Origin: Franconibacter pulveris DSM 19144
GTDB lineage: Bacteria > Pseudomonadota > Gammaproteobacteria > Enterobacterales > Enterobacteriaceae
Assembly: GCA_000621185.1 (NCBI GenBank)
Contig: JHYZ01000012.1
Location: forward strand, 186,001-250,000
DNA: 64,000 nucleotides
Reading direction: 5' to 3'
Shown in pieces: positions 1 to 14,294 of this stretch (the stretch's first letter is position 1; every line of letters starts with the position of its first letter). The notes under the pieces are model-generated. The model was not told the origin of the DNA. It did not search any database and saw only the letters and a list, made by a program, of their open reading frames with translations. A program made the position numbers and the translations under genes.

Positions 1-1
1 T

Positions 2-622
2 ATCCGCACGGCTGGCGAGATAGGCGCGCTGTTGCTGGAAGCGCAGATGATCAAAGAGCAGCAGCCCTTGTTCAACAAACGCCTGCGCCGCAACCGTCAG
101 CTCTGCTCGCTGCGCCTGAACGGCGCGAAGCCGGAAGTGGTTTATGCCCGCGAAGTCGATTTCTCCAGCGAGCCCGGGCTCTATGGTCTTTTCTCCAGCC
201 GCCGCGCCGCGCTGCAAACGCTGCAGTCGCTGGCTGATGAGCATCAGCTCTGTTACGGCCTGCTGGGGCTTGAGGCGTTAAGCCGCGGCCGCGCCTGCTT
301 TCGCTCGGCGCTTAAGCGCTGCGCGGGTGCCTGCTGCGGGCGAGAGAGCGAAGAGGCGCACAATGAGCGGCTGATGGCGGGCCTGGCACGCATGCAGGTG
401 ATCTGCTGGCCGTGGCAGGGGCCGGTGGGGCTTAAAGAGAGCTTTGGCGAGATGACCCAGTACCATATCATCCATAACTGGTTCTGGCTCGGCTCGGTCA
501 ACACGCTGGATGAGGCGAAAACCATCAGCCGTGCGCCGCAGGGCTTCGACAACGACGGCTATAAAATACTCTGCAAGCCGCTCATCAGCGGCCAGCACGA
601 TATCGTCGAGCTGGCGCGCTAA
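2..622 (+). CDS. cho: Excinuclease Cho (UvrC homologue), 3' part
   Basis: Alternative 3'-incising endonuclease of nucleotide excision repair, acting with UvrA/UvrB and cutting 3' of bulky lesions further out than UvrC. The frame is open from base 2, so the true start lies before the window; the visible 206 codons begin R-T-A-G-E-I-G-A within the GIY-YIG nuclease domain, followed by KEQQPLFNKRLRR, typical of UvrC/Cho. The remaining part corresponds to the Cho C-terminal region, with a Cys-rich stretch (KRCAGACCG). In E. coli cho is SOS-induced, but its promoter is outside this window. It is followed convergently by ves, 3 nt away. Identity rests on family recognition and on synteny with ves-spy-ast. 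Confidence 0.9.
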   Translation: MRTAGEIGALLLEAQMIKEQQPLFNKRLRRNRQLCSLRLNGAKPEVVYAREVDFSSEPGLYGLFSSRRAALQTLQSLADEHQLCYGLLGLEALSRGRACFRSALKRCAGACCGRESEEAHNERLMAGLARMQVICWPWQGPVGLKESFGEMTQYHIIHNWFWLGSVNTLDEAKTISRAPQGFDNDGYKILCKPLISGQHDIVELAR

Positions 623-625
623 GCG

Positions 626-1174
626 TCAGAGGTAGCTGATTTCGCTAAACAGCAGCTGGCCTTCCGATTTCAGCAGCCGCAGCGTATGCCTTCCCTCCTG
701 CCACCAGGCCCCCTGATCGGCGGTGAGCAGCTTATCTTCAAGCTGCCACGCGCCGCTAATCACATACACGATTCCGCCGCGCGAGCTAAACGTGGTAAAG
801 GTGCGGTCCGCCACCCGCACTTTGGCCTGACAGCGGTCGCGGCGGGTCATAACGTTGAAGTCCAGCGACATCCGCCCTTCCGATAACACCGCGCGTACGG
901 TCTGTTCTCCAGAAAAGGCGAATGGCTGATGGCGGCGTAAGATATGGCGAAACGCATTGCCGCCATCGAGCGTAACCTCCCCGCCCTCCAGCAGCGTAAC
1001 AACCCGGTCAACCTGCGGAAACGGGGCAAACTCGCCATTGCTGGACAGGGAGGCAATACTGGCGCGCCAGTTGAAATCACGGGTAGCGGGCGGAAAACAG
1101 CAGATCTCGCGGGTTTCTCCCGCGCCGTTTCGCCATAAATTGACCGGCATTTTTTTAATATCAAAAAATTCCAT
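626..1174 (-). CDS. ves: Ves/HutD family cupin protein
   Basis: Small cytoplasmic cupin-fold protein of the Ves/HutD family; E. coli Ves is described as cold- and stress-inducible, with no established biochemical role. The 182-aa product begins [20 protein letters not shown]; the N-G-A-G-E-T-R-E-I motif is the family hallmark. I start it at the ATG at 1174 because AGGAG (1184-1180) is well spaced to it; an upstream GTG at 1180 overlaps that ribosome binding site. It is convergent with cho and separated from spy by a noncoding stretch. Confidence 0.9.
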   Translation of the reverse strand: MEFFDIKKMPVNLWRNGAGETREICCFPPATRDFNWRASIASLSSNGEFAPFPQVDRVVTLLEGGEVTLDGGNAFRHILRRHQPFAFSGEQTVRAVLSEGRMSLDFNVMTRRDRCQAKVRVADRTFTTFSSRGGIVYVISGAWQLEDKLLTADQGAWWQEGRHTLRLLKSEGQLLFSEISYL

Positions 1175-1410
1175 TACCACTCCTGAAAAAACGCGTAATG
1201 CGCCAGGGCCCCGCGCAAAAAGGACGGAGCGAAAAACATTATGGGTATAAACAAAACCTGTTATCGGCAGCGCCTGGCCATTGCTGCAGGGCCGGAGATC
1301 GCCACACCGCTTATCTTTTTAACATTTTGATAACGATGAGGTTTTAATGGACGCTGGCCAATGAGAATAACGATCTGCCAGCCGCAGGCAAGAGGGAAAC
1401 GCAAAAAGAA

Positions 1411-1465
1411 AACCGCCGGTCCTGTTCACAGCACTGGGGTGCGCTATGAACAAGACCGGCGGTCT
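1411..1465 (-). terminator. Rho-independent terminator after spy
   Basis: A long inverted repeat (arms ACCGCCGGTC and GACCGGCGGT, extended by CTGTTCA/TGAACAA) lies 20 bp beyond the spy stop; on the minus strand it runs into TTTTCTTTTT (1410-1401). Confidence 0.8.
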
Positions 1466-1485
1466 TTAAGAGGTCGCTGTTGTTA

Positions 1486-1974
1486 TTATTCAGCAGCTTC
1501 CGGCATTTTACCTTCCGGAGCCGGACGTTCTGTCAGACGCTTCTCAAAATTGGCATTAAATTGCTTTTTCTGCTCCGGCGTCAGGATGTTATAGATTTTA
1601 TTCTGGGTTTCCAGATGGGCCATCATGCGCGCTTTGTTCTGCTCAGCCATTTTATCTACCTGCGCCTGCGCTTTCGCACGGTCGAAGCTATCGCTGGCAA
1701 TCAGGTTGTGCATCTCGCGGCGTTCTTCCAGTGACGGACGCTTGAACTTCTCACGCTGCGCTTTATGGATATCGCGGATCTGCTGCTTTTGCGCGTCGGT
1801 CAGGTTCAGGCCTTTTAACATCATCTCATTGTGCGGACCGCGCGGGCCTTTATGATGCTGCATCGGCGTGCTGTCGGTGGTGGTTGCGGACGTGGCGGTA
1901 TCCGCCGCATGTGCCAGATTAGCTGCGCCCAGAGCCAGAGTGGAAGCAACAAAAATCGCAGTTAATTTACGCAT
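1486..1974 (-). CDS. spy: Periplasmic chaperone Spy
   Basis: ATP-independent periplasmic chaperone of the CpxP/Spy family that binds unfolding proteins during envelope stress. 162 aa: cleavable signal peptide (MRKLTAIFVASTLALGAANLAHA, about residues 1-23), then a mostly alpha-helical domain with the two family LTxxQ motifs (LTDAQKQQ near residue 58 and LTPEQKKQ near 135) that build the cradle-shaped dimer. The size matches E. coli Spy (161 aa). It is monocistronic with its own terminator. In E. coli it is controlled by BaeR and CpxR; the 300-bp AT-rich upstream region (1975-2266) should hold the promoter. A GTAAA-N5-GAAAG element at 2068-2082 could be a CpxR-type site, but I do not claim it. 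Confidence 0.95.
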   Translation of the reverse strand: MRKLTAIFVASTLALGAANLAHAADTATSATTTDSTPMQHHKGPRGPHNEMMLKGLNLTDAQKQQIRDIHKAQREKFKRPSLEERREMHNLIASDSFDRAKAQAQVDKMAEQNKARMMAHLETQNKIYNILTPEQKKQFNANFEKRLTERPAPEGKMPEAAE

Positions 1975-2266
1975 AATATTGTCCTTACTTTGTTTATTCG
2001 GCGACAGGGTTTGTCGCGTTGACGAGAATGAGTTTAGGGCTTATTACGTCAAGTAATCAGAGCCACAGTAAAACAATGAAAGGATAAAAAACAAGAAATA
2101 ATCAATTATGAAGAAAATAAGGATAAAGCGTGGAGAAGCGCAAGAAAATATAACAACAGACTGATTAAGAAGGAAATTTGCAGAAAGTATAAAGATAAGG
2201 CGCTGCAAAAGAAAGCAATAAGCCAGGAATATTCCGCAAAAAATTTGATCCTGTTCTAAATATAAG

Positions 2267-2287
2267 CGGGCCCCTGAACGGAGCCCG
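2267..2287 (-). terminator. Terminator-like hairpin after astE
   Basis: Inverted repeat CGGGC-tCC-gttca-GG-gGCCCG on the minus strand, immediately beyond the astE stop, followed by a weak T-rich tract (CTTATATTTAG). The 2060-2260 stretch between it and the spy promoter is AT-rich and holds no recognizable gene. Confidence 0.6.
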
Positions 2288-2290
2288 GAA

Positions 2291-3259
2291 TTATTTCATT
2301 TCGATGAGCATTAATCCCGCCCGCATACCGATAGCGACCGAGGGGTTGGGAAATAAAACATATTCGCAGTCATGCTTCACTTCATAACGCGTATCGCTAT
2401 CTTCCGCCAGCAAAGTGCCGCGCGGAAAAGCGGTGAAGTTGAGCGTCTGGCCGGTCATGTGCAGCACGAAGCTGTCGCTATGCCGGGTGATTTGCTGTAC
2501 CACTTTGTAGCGCAGCGGCGGGTCCTGCGCCGCCGGCGCTTCGCCGCCGCACAACAATGCCGCCAGCGCCGCTTCCGTGACCGCGAACTGCGACAGGTCG
2601 TTTTCACCGAACGGCTGCGCCTTACCCAGCTCCAGCGTACAGCTCAGCGTGCCGAAGTGTTCGCTGCTGAAATGGGTAAAGGTGCCGCCCGGCGCGCGAT
2701 GGAAGACCAGCGCCTGCAGCCCGGCGCAGCCCAGCCAGGCGAGATAAGCCTCGTCGTAGGGCAGCGGGCGCGCGGGCAACACGCCAAATCGCGGATGGTA
2801 AGAGCCGCGAATGGCGGTGTGCATGTCCAGATGCCAGCGCAGCTTCTCCTCGCCGCTTTCGAAAAATTTCTCCAGCGTATGTTCAAGCACATTGGCCCGC
2901 TGCGTCTCTACGCTCTCAGGGAACTGTTGCCAGCGGCCGCCGAACATCCGGTTCATATCGCTGTGCAGATAACGCTTGCCGCTGCGCAGCGCCGACGGGT
3001 TGCCAAGCACAACCAGCAACCGCCACTGTAGCGCCAGCTCGCCGTCAAAGAGCCGTTTCAAAAGCCTGTCGAGGATCTCCACCGGCGCGGTTTCATTGCC
3101 ATGAACGCCTGCCGAGAGGATAAGCGCCTTTTCGACTGGTTGAAGGGGCATCATCAGCAGTATGCCCTCATCCCACCACTGCCAGCGAAAATGCGCCGTC
3201 TCGCCCTGTCTCTGCCCGGGCGCTTTGCCCTTGAGCGTCTGCGCCAGAAAGTCGCGCAT
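2291..3259 (-). CDS. astE: Succinylglutamate desuccinylase
   Basis: Last step of the arginine succinyltransferase (AST) pathway: hydrolyses N-succinylglutamate to glutamate and succinate. 322 aa, zinc carboxypeptidase-like AstE/AspA family. Visible zinc and catalytic motifs: [12 protein letters not shown] (His and Glu ligands, near residue 53), the DMNRMF loop, DMHTAIRGS (third zinc ligand, near residue 144) and [13 protein letters not shown] with the catalytic Glu. Start ATG at 3259 has an AGGAGG ribosome site. It is the promoter-distal gene of astCADBE, 12 nt after astB. Confidence 0.95.
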   Translation of the reverse strand: MRDFLAQTLKGKAPGQRQGETAHFRWQWWDEGILLMMPLQPVEKALILSAGVHGNETAPVEILDRLLKRLFDGELALQWRLLVVLGNPSALRSGKRYLHSDMNRMFGGRWQQFPESVETQRANVLEHTLEKFFESGEEKLRWHLDMHTAIRGSYHPRFGVLPARPLPYDEAYLAWLGCAGLQALVFHRAPGGTFTHFSSEHFGTLSCTLELGKAQPFGENDLSQFAVTEAALAALLCGGEAPAAQDPPLRYKVVQQITRHSDSFVLHMTGQTLNFTAFPRGTLLAEDSDTRYEVKHDCEYVLFPNPSVAIGMRAGLMLIEMK

Positions 3260-3271
3260 CGTGCCTCCTTA

Positions 3272-7099
<3,828 letters not shown>

Positions 7100-7103
<4 letters not shown>

Positions 7104-8320
7104 GATGAACCCTCCGCAAGAAAGCGGCTGCACGCGCGGGCAAAGCGTTCAAGCCCGGCGGCGATCTCCGCTTCGCTGATATTAAGCGCGGGCGCGAAGC
7201 GCACCACGTTGCCGCCGGCAATCAAGACCATGACGCCTTCCTGCGCGGCCAGCGTGGAGATGGCTTTCGCTTTACCGGCATAGTCATCGTTAAGCACACA
7301 CCCGAGCAGCAGCCCGAGACCGCGAATTTCTTTAAACAGCTTCAGACGGTCATTCAACGCAGTAAGCTGTTCAATAAAAGCGTGATGCCGCGCTTTCACG
7401 CCCTGCAGCGTTTCAGGGGTGTTAATAAGCGCCAGAACACGCCCCGCCACTGCGCCCGCCAGCGGGTTGCCGCCGTAGGTCGTGCCGTGGGTGCCAACGC
7501 CCATGACCTTTGAGAAACGCTCGGTGGTAAGAATGGCGCCAATCGGGAAACCACCGCCCAGCGCTTTGGCGGTGGAGAGCACATCCGGCGTTACCCCGTA
7601 GTGCATATAAGCGTAAAGCGAACCGGTGCGCCCTACGCCGGTCTGCACCTCGTCAAAAATCAGTACCGCGTTGTGCGCGTCGCACAGTTCGCGCAACCCT
7701 TGCAGAAAAGCGGGGTCGGCTGGCACTACGCCGCCCTCGCCCTGCATCGGTTCGACTATCACCGCGCAGGTATCGTCATTGATAAGCGCGCGGGCGGAGG
7801 CGAGATCGTTATACACGGCGTGAGAAATCTGCGGCGGCAGCGGCGCGAAATCCTGAGAATAAGCCGGCTGGCCGCCCGCCGAGACGGTAAACAGGGTGCG
7901 ACCATGAAACGCGTTTTTGAAAGCGACAATGCCGCTTTTCTGCGGACCGAAATTATCGTGGGCGTATTTGCGCGCCAGCTTCAGCGCCGCCTCGTTGGCC
8001 TCTGCCCCCGAGTTGCAGAAGAAAACGCGATCGGCGAACGTGGCGTCGATAAGCTGTTTAGCCAGCTTTAATACCGGCTCGTTGGTATAACCGTTACCGG
8101 TGTGCCACAGCTTCGCCGCTTGCGCCTCCAGCGCTTTGCGCAGCTCCGGGTTAGCGTGCCCCAGTGCGTTAACGGCGATGCCGCCAGCGAAATCGATATA
8201 CTCCTTGCCTTCCTGATCCCACAGCGTCGAACCTTCAGCCCGTACCGGAATAAACGGCGCCGGCGCGTAAACCGGGATCATCCATTCATCAAAGTTTTGA
8301 CGGGTAATTGACTGCGACAT
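7100..8320 (-). CDS. astC: Succinylornithine transaminase
   Basis: PLP-dependent class III aminotransferase. In the AST pathway it converts N-succinylornithine to the semialdehyde; the family also has acetylornithine aminotransferase activity. 406 aa. Visible: [15 protein letters not shown] (PLP phosphate binding), [22 protein letters not shown] with the pyridine-nitrogen Asp, and the Schiff-base lysine in [12 protein letters not shown] near residue 250. First gene of the five-gene operon; a sigma-54 promoter lies 75 bp upstream, consistent with NtrC-dependent nitrogen control known in E. coli. Confidence 0.95.
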
Positions 8321-8394
8321 AGCGACCTCTTCCGGTAAATTAATGGTTGTCGATTTGTTAATAAATATGATGTGTTTGCGCTCTTACAATAGAT

Positions 8395-8410
8395 TGCAGG
8401 CTTCGTGCCA
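8395..8410 (-). promoter_or_regulatory. Sigma-54 promoter of astCADBE
   Basis: Minus-strand TGGCACGAAGCCTGCA matches the sigma-54 consensus TGGCACRNNNNTTGCW at all but one position, with the invariant GG and GC at the correct spacing. It sits 75-90 bp before the astC start. The 8420-8530 stretch behind it is AT-rich with repeated GTGCAT/TGCAT motifs, where NtrC and ArgR sites would be expected; individual sites are not assigned. Confidence 0.85.
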
Positions 8411-8620
8411 GCCAGCGGCAAAAATGCATAAGAGATGACAGCACAATTAAAATCAACAACTTACGAACCAGAATTATTCACTATTAGTGCATAAACAGTG
8501 CATACTAACGTGATGCGCTGCGGTTGCAGAAAAATAAATAAGCAATGTTATGCATAAACCGAATATCCTTCTGGATTTGTGATCGCAGGCAGGATTCAGA
8601 GGAAAAAAACGCCCTTTTTT

Positions 8621-8678
8621 AGGGCGCCATGCGCTGAAACAGGGCGCTGTGCGCCGAAACGGGGCGTAGCGGCGAAAG
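8621..8678 (+). repeat. Three imperfect 20-bp tandem repeats upstream of xthA
   Basis: Units at 8621-8640, 8641-8660 and 8661-8678 share the pattern aGGGCGC--tGCGC-GAAAC; the first two differ at only three positions and the third is more degenerate. They are preceded by a hairpin CGCCC-ttttttt-GGGCG-like sequence at 8610-8626. Located 105 bp before the xthA start, in noncoding DNA. Confidence 0.7.
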
Positions 8679-8782
8679 CGAGCCATTCATCCGCGCAAGT
8701 AAAAGGATGGCCTCAGGGGCAGCGATGCGGGGGCTTTTCTGATATTCTCTGGCGCCTGACTTTCCGCAATGTGGCAGCGACT

Positions 8783-9589
8783 ATGAAATTTGTCTCTTTT
8801 AATATCAACGGCCTGCGCGCCCGCCCCCATCAGCTTGAAGCGCTGGTGGAGCAGCATCAGCCCGACGTCATCGGTCTTCAGGAAACAAAAGTGCATGACG
8901 ATATGTTCCCGCTCGAAGAGGTAGCAAAACTCGGTTACAACGTTTTCTACCACGGCCAGAAAGGACATTACGGCGTGGCGCTGCTGACAAAAGAGACGCC
9001 GGTCGCCGTGCGTCGCGGCTTTCCGGGGGATGATGAAGAGGCGCAGCGCCGTCTGATTATGGCGGAGATCCCCTCTGAAATCGGCAACATTACGGTAATT
9101 AACGGTTATTTCCCTCAGGGCGAAAGCCGCGACCATCCGACAAAATTCCCGGCTAAAGCGGCGTTTTATCAAAACCTGCAGGATTATCTGGAAAGCGAGC
9201 TTAAGCGCGAGAACCCGGTGCTTATTATGGGTGATATGAATATCAGCCCAACGGATCTGGATATCGGCATCGGCGAAGAGAGCCGCAAACGCTGGCTGCG
9301 CACCGGCAAGTGCTCATTCCTGCCGGAAGAGCGCGAATGGATGGGCCGCCTGCTGAACTGGGGGCTGGTAGATACCTACCGCCATGCTCACCCGGAATCG
9401 ACCGACCGCTTCTCCTGGTTCGACTACCGTTCGCGCGGCTTTGACGATAATCGCGGGCTGCGCATCGACCTGCTGCTGGCAAGCTCGCCGCTAATGGAGC
9501 GTCTGGTGGAAACCGGTATCGACTACGATATTCGCGCCATGGAAAAACCGTCCGACCATGCGCCAGTGTGGGCGAAATTTAAGCTTTAA
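8783..9589 (+). CDS. xthA: Exodeoxyribonuclease III
   Basis: Major AP endonuclease and 3'-5' exonuclease/3'-phosphatase of base excision repair. 268 aa, same length as E. coli. Visible EEP-fold residues: [14 protein letters not shown] with the Asn metal contact, [10 protein letters not shown] with the metal-binding Glu, [29 protein letters not shown] (Asp and Asn), [18 protein letters not shown], and the catalytic KPSDHAPVW Asp-His near the C-terminus. Start ATG at 8783; the frame is open further upstream, but that extension is poorly coding and covers the tandem repeat region. Sigma-S dependent in E. coli. Confidence 0.96.
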   Translation: MKFVSFNINGLRARPHQLEALVEQHQPDVIGLQETKVHDDMFPLEEVAKLGYNVFYHGQKGHYGVALLTKETPVAVRRGFPGDDEEAQRRLIMAEIPSEIGNITVINGYFPQGESRDHPTKFPAKAAFYQNLQDYLESELKRENPVLIMGDMNISPTDLDIGIGEESRKRWLRTGKCSFLPEEREWMGRLLNWGLVDTYRHAHPESTDRFSWFDYRSRGFDDNRGLRIDLLLASSPLMERLVETGIDYDIRAMEKPSDHAPVWAKFKL

Positions 9590-9604
9590 GCATCGTTATA
9601 TGCG

Positions 9605-9711
9605 TGCTCGCCTTTTTTCTTTTCAGGGCGAGCGCAAAGCGAAATCCGCAGACGACTCTGTCCGTCCCGCTCGCCGCTTCTCTCCCCTGAGGGGAGCGGT
9701 AAGGCGAGCAC
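9605..9711. repeat. Nested inverted repeats between xthA and nudG
   Basis: First GCTCGCC...GGGCGAGC (9605-9632), likely ending xthA transcription. Then a nested palindrome at 9669-9709: GCTCGCC outer arm, CTCCCCTGAGGGGAG inner perfect palindrome (9682-9696), GGCGAGC outer arm, with CCGT/ACGG beyond. It is REP-like in position and symmetry, but no known REP sequence is recognized. Confidence 0.6.
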
Positions 9712-9738
9712 GGACGTCTCTTTTTTCATCTTGAGCTT

Positions 9739-10152
9739 ATGAAAACGATTGATGTTGTCGCCGCCATTATCGAAAAGCAGGGCAAGATCCTGCTGGCGCA
9801 GCGGCCAGCCAGCGGCGACCAGCCGGGACGCTGGGAGTTTCCCGGCGGCAAAGTGGAAGCGGGAGAAAGCCAGCCGCAGGCACTGGCGCGCGAGCTGGCG
9901 GAGGAATTAGGCATTCAGGCGCACGTGGGCCGCTATGTCGCGAGCCACGAGCAGGAAGTCAGCGGCAGACGCATCCGTCTGCACGCCTGGCATGTGGCCG
10001 ATTTCGCAGGCACGCTGACTGCTCACTGCCACAGCGCGCTGGTGTGGTGCTACCCCGCCGACGCGTCGCGTTATGATCTCGCTCCGGCGGATATTCCCCT
10101 GCTCGCCGCGTTTATGGCTGCACGCGACGCCAGACCAGAGGGTTCGTGCTAA
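9739..10152 (+). CDS. nudG: CTP/5-hydroxy-dCTP pyrophosphohydrolase
   Basis: Nudix hydrolase that cleaves (d)CTP, 5-hydroxy-dCTP and oxidized nucleotides to monophosphates, sanitizing the nucleotide pool. 137 aa (E. coli NudG 135). The Nudix box GX5EX7REUXEEXGU is complete in GGKVEAGESQ through ARELAEELGI, near residues 36-58. The N-terminal MKTIDVVAAIIEKQGKILLAQRP is the usual MutT-like strand. Its 3' end overlaps the convergent ynjH by 41 nt. Confidence 0.93.
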   Translation: MKTIDVVAAIIEKQGKILLAQRPASGDQPGRWEFPGGKVEAGESQPQALARELAEELGIQAHVGRYVASHEQEVSGRRIRLHAWHVADFAGTLTAHCHSALVWCYPADASRYDLAPADIPLLAAFMAARDARPEGSC

Positions 10153-10429
10153 CCGTTTTTTCATCGCGCTGGCATTGCAGCATGACGCCCTGGGCATTGA
10201 CGACCGCCCCTTCCGAATAGTTTTGATCCTGATAAATACAGCACTGGTTACAGGGCGGCGGGCGATGACCGCCGCTGCTGAACACTTCCGGCGGTACGGC
10301 AACGCCAATATCCGAGGGGTAGCGCTCTTCGGGATACCCGTCGGAACCCGAATGATAACGCTCTCCCGCTGCGCAAAAGCCCGACAGCAGCAGTAATCCT
10401 CCCGCCAGCACTACGTTAATCCTGAGCAT
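10112..10429 (-). CDS. ynjH: YnjH, DUF1496 exported protein
   Basis: Small exported protein of unknown function. 105 aa: N-terminal hydrophobic signal segment (residues 1-20), then a variable linker and the conserved block VPPEVFSSGG...PCNQCCIYQDQNYSEGAV with three clustered cysteines, ending TNPLVWRRVQP. E. coli YnjH is 90 aa; the extra length is in the linker. Start ATG at 10429 has GGAG 7 nt before it. It overlaps the end of nudG on the other strand. The CxxCC cluster could bind metal or form disulfides in the periplasm; that is inference. Confidence 0.88.
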   Translation of the reverse strand: MLRINVVLAGGLLLLSGFCAAGERYHSGSDGYPEERYPSDIGVAVPPEVFSSGGHRPPPCNQCCIYQDQNYSEGAVVNAQGVMLQCQRDEKTVSTNPLVWRRVQP

Positions 10430-10633
10430 GCATTTTCTCCTGATGGTTACGGTTACGCCGCGCCGTTAACCGCTACTGCGCCATATCTCACAAGCTTCGT
10501 CAATATATCGCTTTTTGTCATAAGTTTTCATGATGATAACGAAAAAAAGCCACCGGGCAGCCGACAAAATTTGCTTGCTTTATCGCCTTAACTGAATGAT
10601 ATAGTCGCCGGGTTGGCGCATTTTTATTCATAA

Positions 10634-12022
<1,389 letters not shown>

Positions 12023-12038
12023 ACGGCGGAGAATAAAA

Positions 12039-12065
12039 AAGCCTGCGTCGGCGCGACGCAGGCTT
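12039..12065 (-). terminator. Strong hairpin terminator between gdhA and a small HTH gene
   Basis: Perfect inverted repeat AAGCCTGCGTCG-GCG-CGACGCAGGCTT. On the minus strand it is followed by TTTTTTATTC, so it terminates the small HTH gene; on the plus strand the U-tract is poor, but it may still serve gdhA. Confidence 0.85.
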
Positions 12066-12076
12066 ATCAAGGTCAG

Positions 12077-12253
12077 TTAAGCGGGCTGCCATTTACAGCG
12101 AACCGGGGAGACAATGCGCCCCTGCGCTTTCAGGTTCTTAAACGCCTTATCGATGGCTTTGCGATCGAGCTCGCAAACCTTTTCAATTTCACCCGCCGAA
12201 ACCGGCTTGCCGGCCTCTTTCATCAGTTGCAGTACTTTCGTTTCATTGTCCAT
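12077..12253 (-). CDS. Small winged-helix/HTH protein
   Basis: 58-aa protein, MDNETKVLQLMKEAGKPVSA..., with the pattern of a minimal winged helix: helix (ETKVLQLMKEAG), a GEIEKVCELDRKAIDKAFKNLK turn-recognition helix region, then wing GRIVSPVRCKWQPA. Probably a DNA-binding regulator, but no target can be named. ATG at 12253 is chosen over an upstream GTG (12262) because AGGTG lies 6 nt before the ATG. It sits between gdhA and topB, where E. coli has ynjI, with its own strong terminator. Confidence 0.75.
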   Translation of the reverse strand: MDNETKVLQLMKEAGKPVSAGEIEKVCELDRKAIDKAFKNLKAQGRIVSPVRCKWQPA

Positions 12254-12334
12254 TGAAAACACCTGTCGCGTTATCCGTTACGCCGCACCCGCGGCGCCGA
12301 CATGATAAAGTAAAACCGCACTTAAACAAGGGGC

Positions 12335-14290
12335 TTATTCTGCCGCGCCGCCCGACGCGGGCGCGCCGGTTTTTTTACTGCGTCCGCCGCCTTTTTTGCC
12401 GCCTTTGAATTTCCGCGGCCCTTTGGCCTGCGGCGCCGCGAGGCCGCGGAACTGGCGAACCGGCGCGCTGCGCGCCTGTTCTATCAGCGCGTAGAGGGTT
12501 TGCACCAGCGGCGTCATAAAGTCCTGATAACGGCACTGCTTCTCGCTGATTTGCGTCAGCGTCGATTCCCACTGCGCCGTCATGTCCGGACGCGCCGCCA
12601 GCTCCGGCAGCGCATGGATAAGCGCCCGGCCCGGCTCGGTCGAGCGAATATAACGCCCCTGCTTCTCCAGAAAGCCGCGCTTAAACAACAGCTCGATAAT
12701 CCCCGCGCGGGTGGCCTCTGTTCCCAGCCCGTCGGTGGCGCGCAGGATTTTTTTGAGATCTTTATCCTGCACAAAGCGGGCGATGCCGGTCATTGCGGAA
12801 AGCAAGGTGGCGTCGGTGAAATGGCGCGGCGGCTGCGTCTGCCGCTCCACCACTTCGCCATGCTCGCACAGCAGTTCATCGTCTTTGGCGACCACCGGCA
12901 AAGGCGAGCCATCGTTTTCTTCATCCCGCTCTTTCGCCCCAAGCAGCGTGCGCCAGCCCGCTTCCGCCAGAAAGCGGGCTTTGGCGATAAACTTGCCGCC
13001 TGCGATATCAAGATCGATAACGCATTTGCGAAATACCGCGTCAGCGCAGAATTGCATCAGGTACTGGCGGGCGATAAGCCCGTACACTTTCGCCTCGCCG
13101 TCGTTAAGCGAAACGGAAGCGCTGCGGGCTGTCGGAATGATGGCGTGGTGCGCATCGACCTTTTTATCATCCCAGCAGCGGTTACGGCGCTCCGGGTCCA
13201 CCGCCGGTTGCGGCAGCAGATCGCTTGCGTGAACGCCAATCGCCTTTATTACCGCGTGCCGTCCGGCAAAATGCTCTTCCGGCAGATAGCGGCAGTCGGA
13301 ACGCGGGTAGGTAATCAGCTTGTGGGTTTCATAGAGCTTCTGGCAGATATCCAGCACGTTCTGCGCCGAAAGACCAAAGCGCTTCGCCGCTTCAATCTGT
13401 AATGCCGAAAGGGAAAACGGCAGCGGCGCGGCTTCCGATTCGCGTTTATCGCTGTAGGCCGTGACCCGCGCGGGCTGCCCGGCGATACGCTTGACGACAT
13501 GCTCAGCAAGCGCCCGGTTAAGCAGCCTGCCCTCATCATCCTGGTGCGGCTCGCACGCCTCGCTGGGCTGCCAGGTGGCGACAAAGCGCTCATCCTTCGG
13601 CGTGACGATATGCGCTTTCACTTCGAAATAATCTTTGGGTATGAAGTTTTCTATCTCTTCATCGCGTCTGACCACCAGCCCCAGCACCGGCGTTTGCACG
13701 CGCCCGACCGACAATACCCCCTGATAGCCGGCATTTTGCCCAAGCAGGGTATACGCGCGGGTCATGTTGATGCCATACAGCCAGTCAGCGCGGGCGCGGG
13801 CCAGCGCAGAAGTGCTGAGCGGCACAAACTCCCGGTTTTCACGCAGGCGGGAGATGGCGCGCTCCACTGCCTGCGGGTTGAGGTCGTTTATCAGGCAACG
13901 TTGTACCTGCCTGCGTTTTTCCGCAGGGAGCTGCAGGTAGTCCAGTACTTCGTCTACCAGCAACTGTCCTTCGCGGTCCGGGTCGCCCGCGTGCACCACT
14001 TCGCTCGCTTCGCGCAGCAGCTTTTTAATTACGTTGAGCTGTTTGGTCACTGAGGCGCGCGGCTGCAACTGCCATTTTTCCGGCACGATAGGCAGGTCCG
14101 CCAGGTTCCAGCGTCCATAGCGACTGTCATACGCATCGGGTTGCGCCTGCTCAAGCAGATGGCCTACGCACCAGGTTACCACCTGACCGTTGCCACATTC
14201 GATGAAACCATCGCCTTTGCGGTGCGGCTTAGGCAGCACGTCGGCGATGGCGCGCCCGAGGCTGGGCTTTTCGGCGATGAACAACCGCAT
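12335..14290 (-). CDS. topB: DNA topoisomerase III
   Basis: Type IA topoisomerase that decatenates replication intermediates, working with RecQ and SSB. 651 aa (E. coli 653). Visible: [21 protein letters not shown] Toprim Glu/Lys; [15 protein letters not shown] Toprim Asp pair; [18 protein letters not shown]; the active-site tyrosine in [16 protein letters not shown] near residue 328; a basic C-terminal tail ([18 protein letters not shown]). The start at 14290 is the family start; the frame extends 6 codons into selD. Four nt separate it from the selD stop, so the two are probably cotranscribed. Confidence 0.96.
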   Translation of the reverse strand: MRLFIAEKPSLGRAIADVLPKPHRKGDGFIECGNGQVVTWCVGHLLEQAQPDAYDSRYGRWNLADLPIVPEKWQLQPRASVTKQLNVIKKLLREASEVVHAGDPDREGQLLVDEVLDYLQLPAEKRRQVQRCLINDLNPQAVERAISRLRENREFVPLSTSALARARADWLYGINMTRAYTLLGQNAGYQGVLSVGRVQTPVLGLVVRRDEEIENFIPKDYFEVKAHIVTPKDERFVATWQPSEACEPHQDDEGRLLNRALAEHVVKRIAGQPARVTAYSDKRESEAAPLPFSLSALQIEAAKRFGLSAQNVLDICQKLYETHKLITYPRSDCRYLPEEHFAGRHAVIKAIGVHASDLLPQPAVDPERRNRCWDDKKVDAHHAIIPTARSASVSLNDGEAKVYGLIARQYLMQFCADAVFRKCVIDLDIAGGKFIAKARFLAEAGWRTLLGAKERDEENDGSPLPVVAKDDELLCEHGEVVERQTQPPRHFTDATLLSAMTGIARFVQDKDLKKILRATDGLGTEATRAGIIELLFKRGFLEKQGRYIRSTEPGRALIHALPELAARPDMTAQWESTLTQISEKQCRYQDFMTPLVQTLYALIEQARSAPVRQFRGLAAPQAKGPRKFKGGKKGGGRSKKTGAPASGGAAE

Positions 14291-14294
14291 GGCG

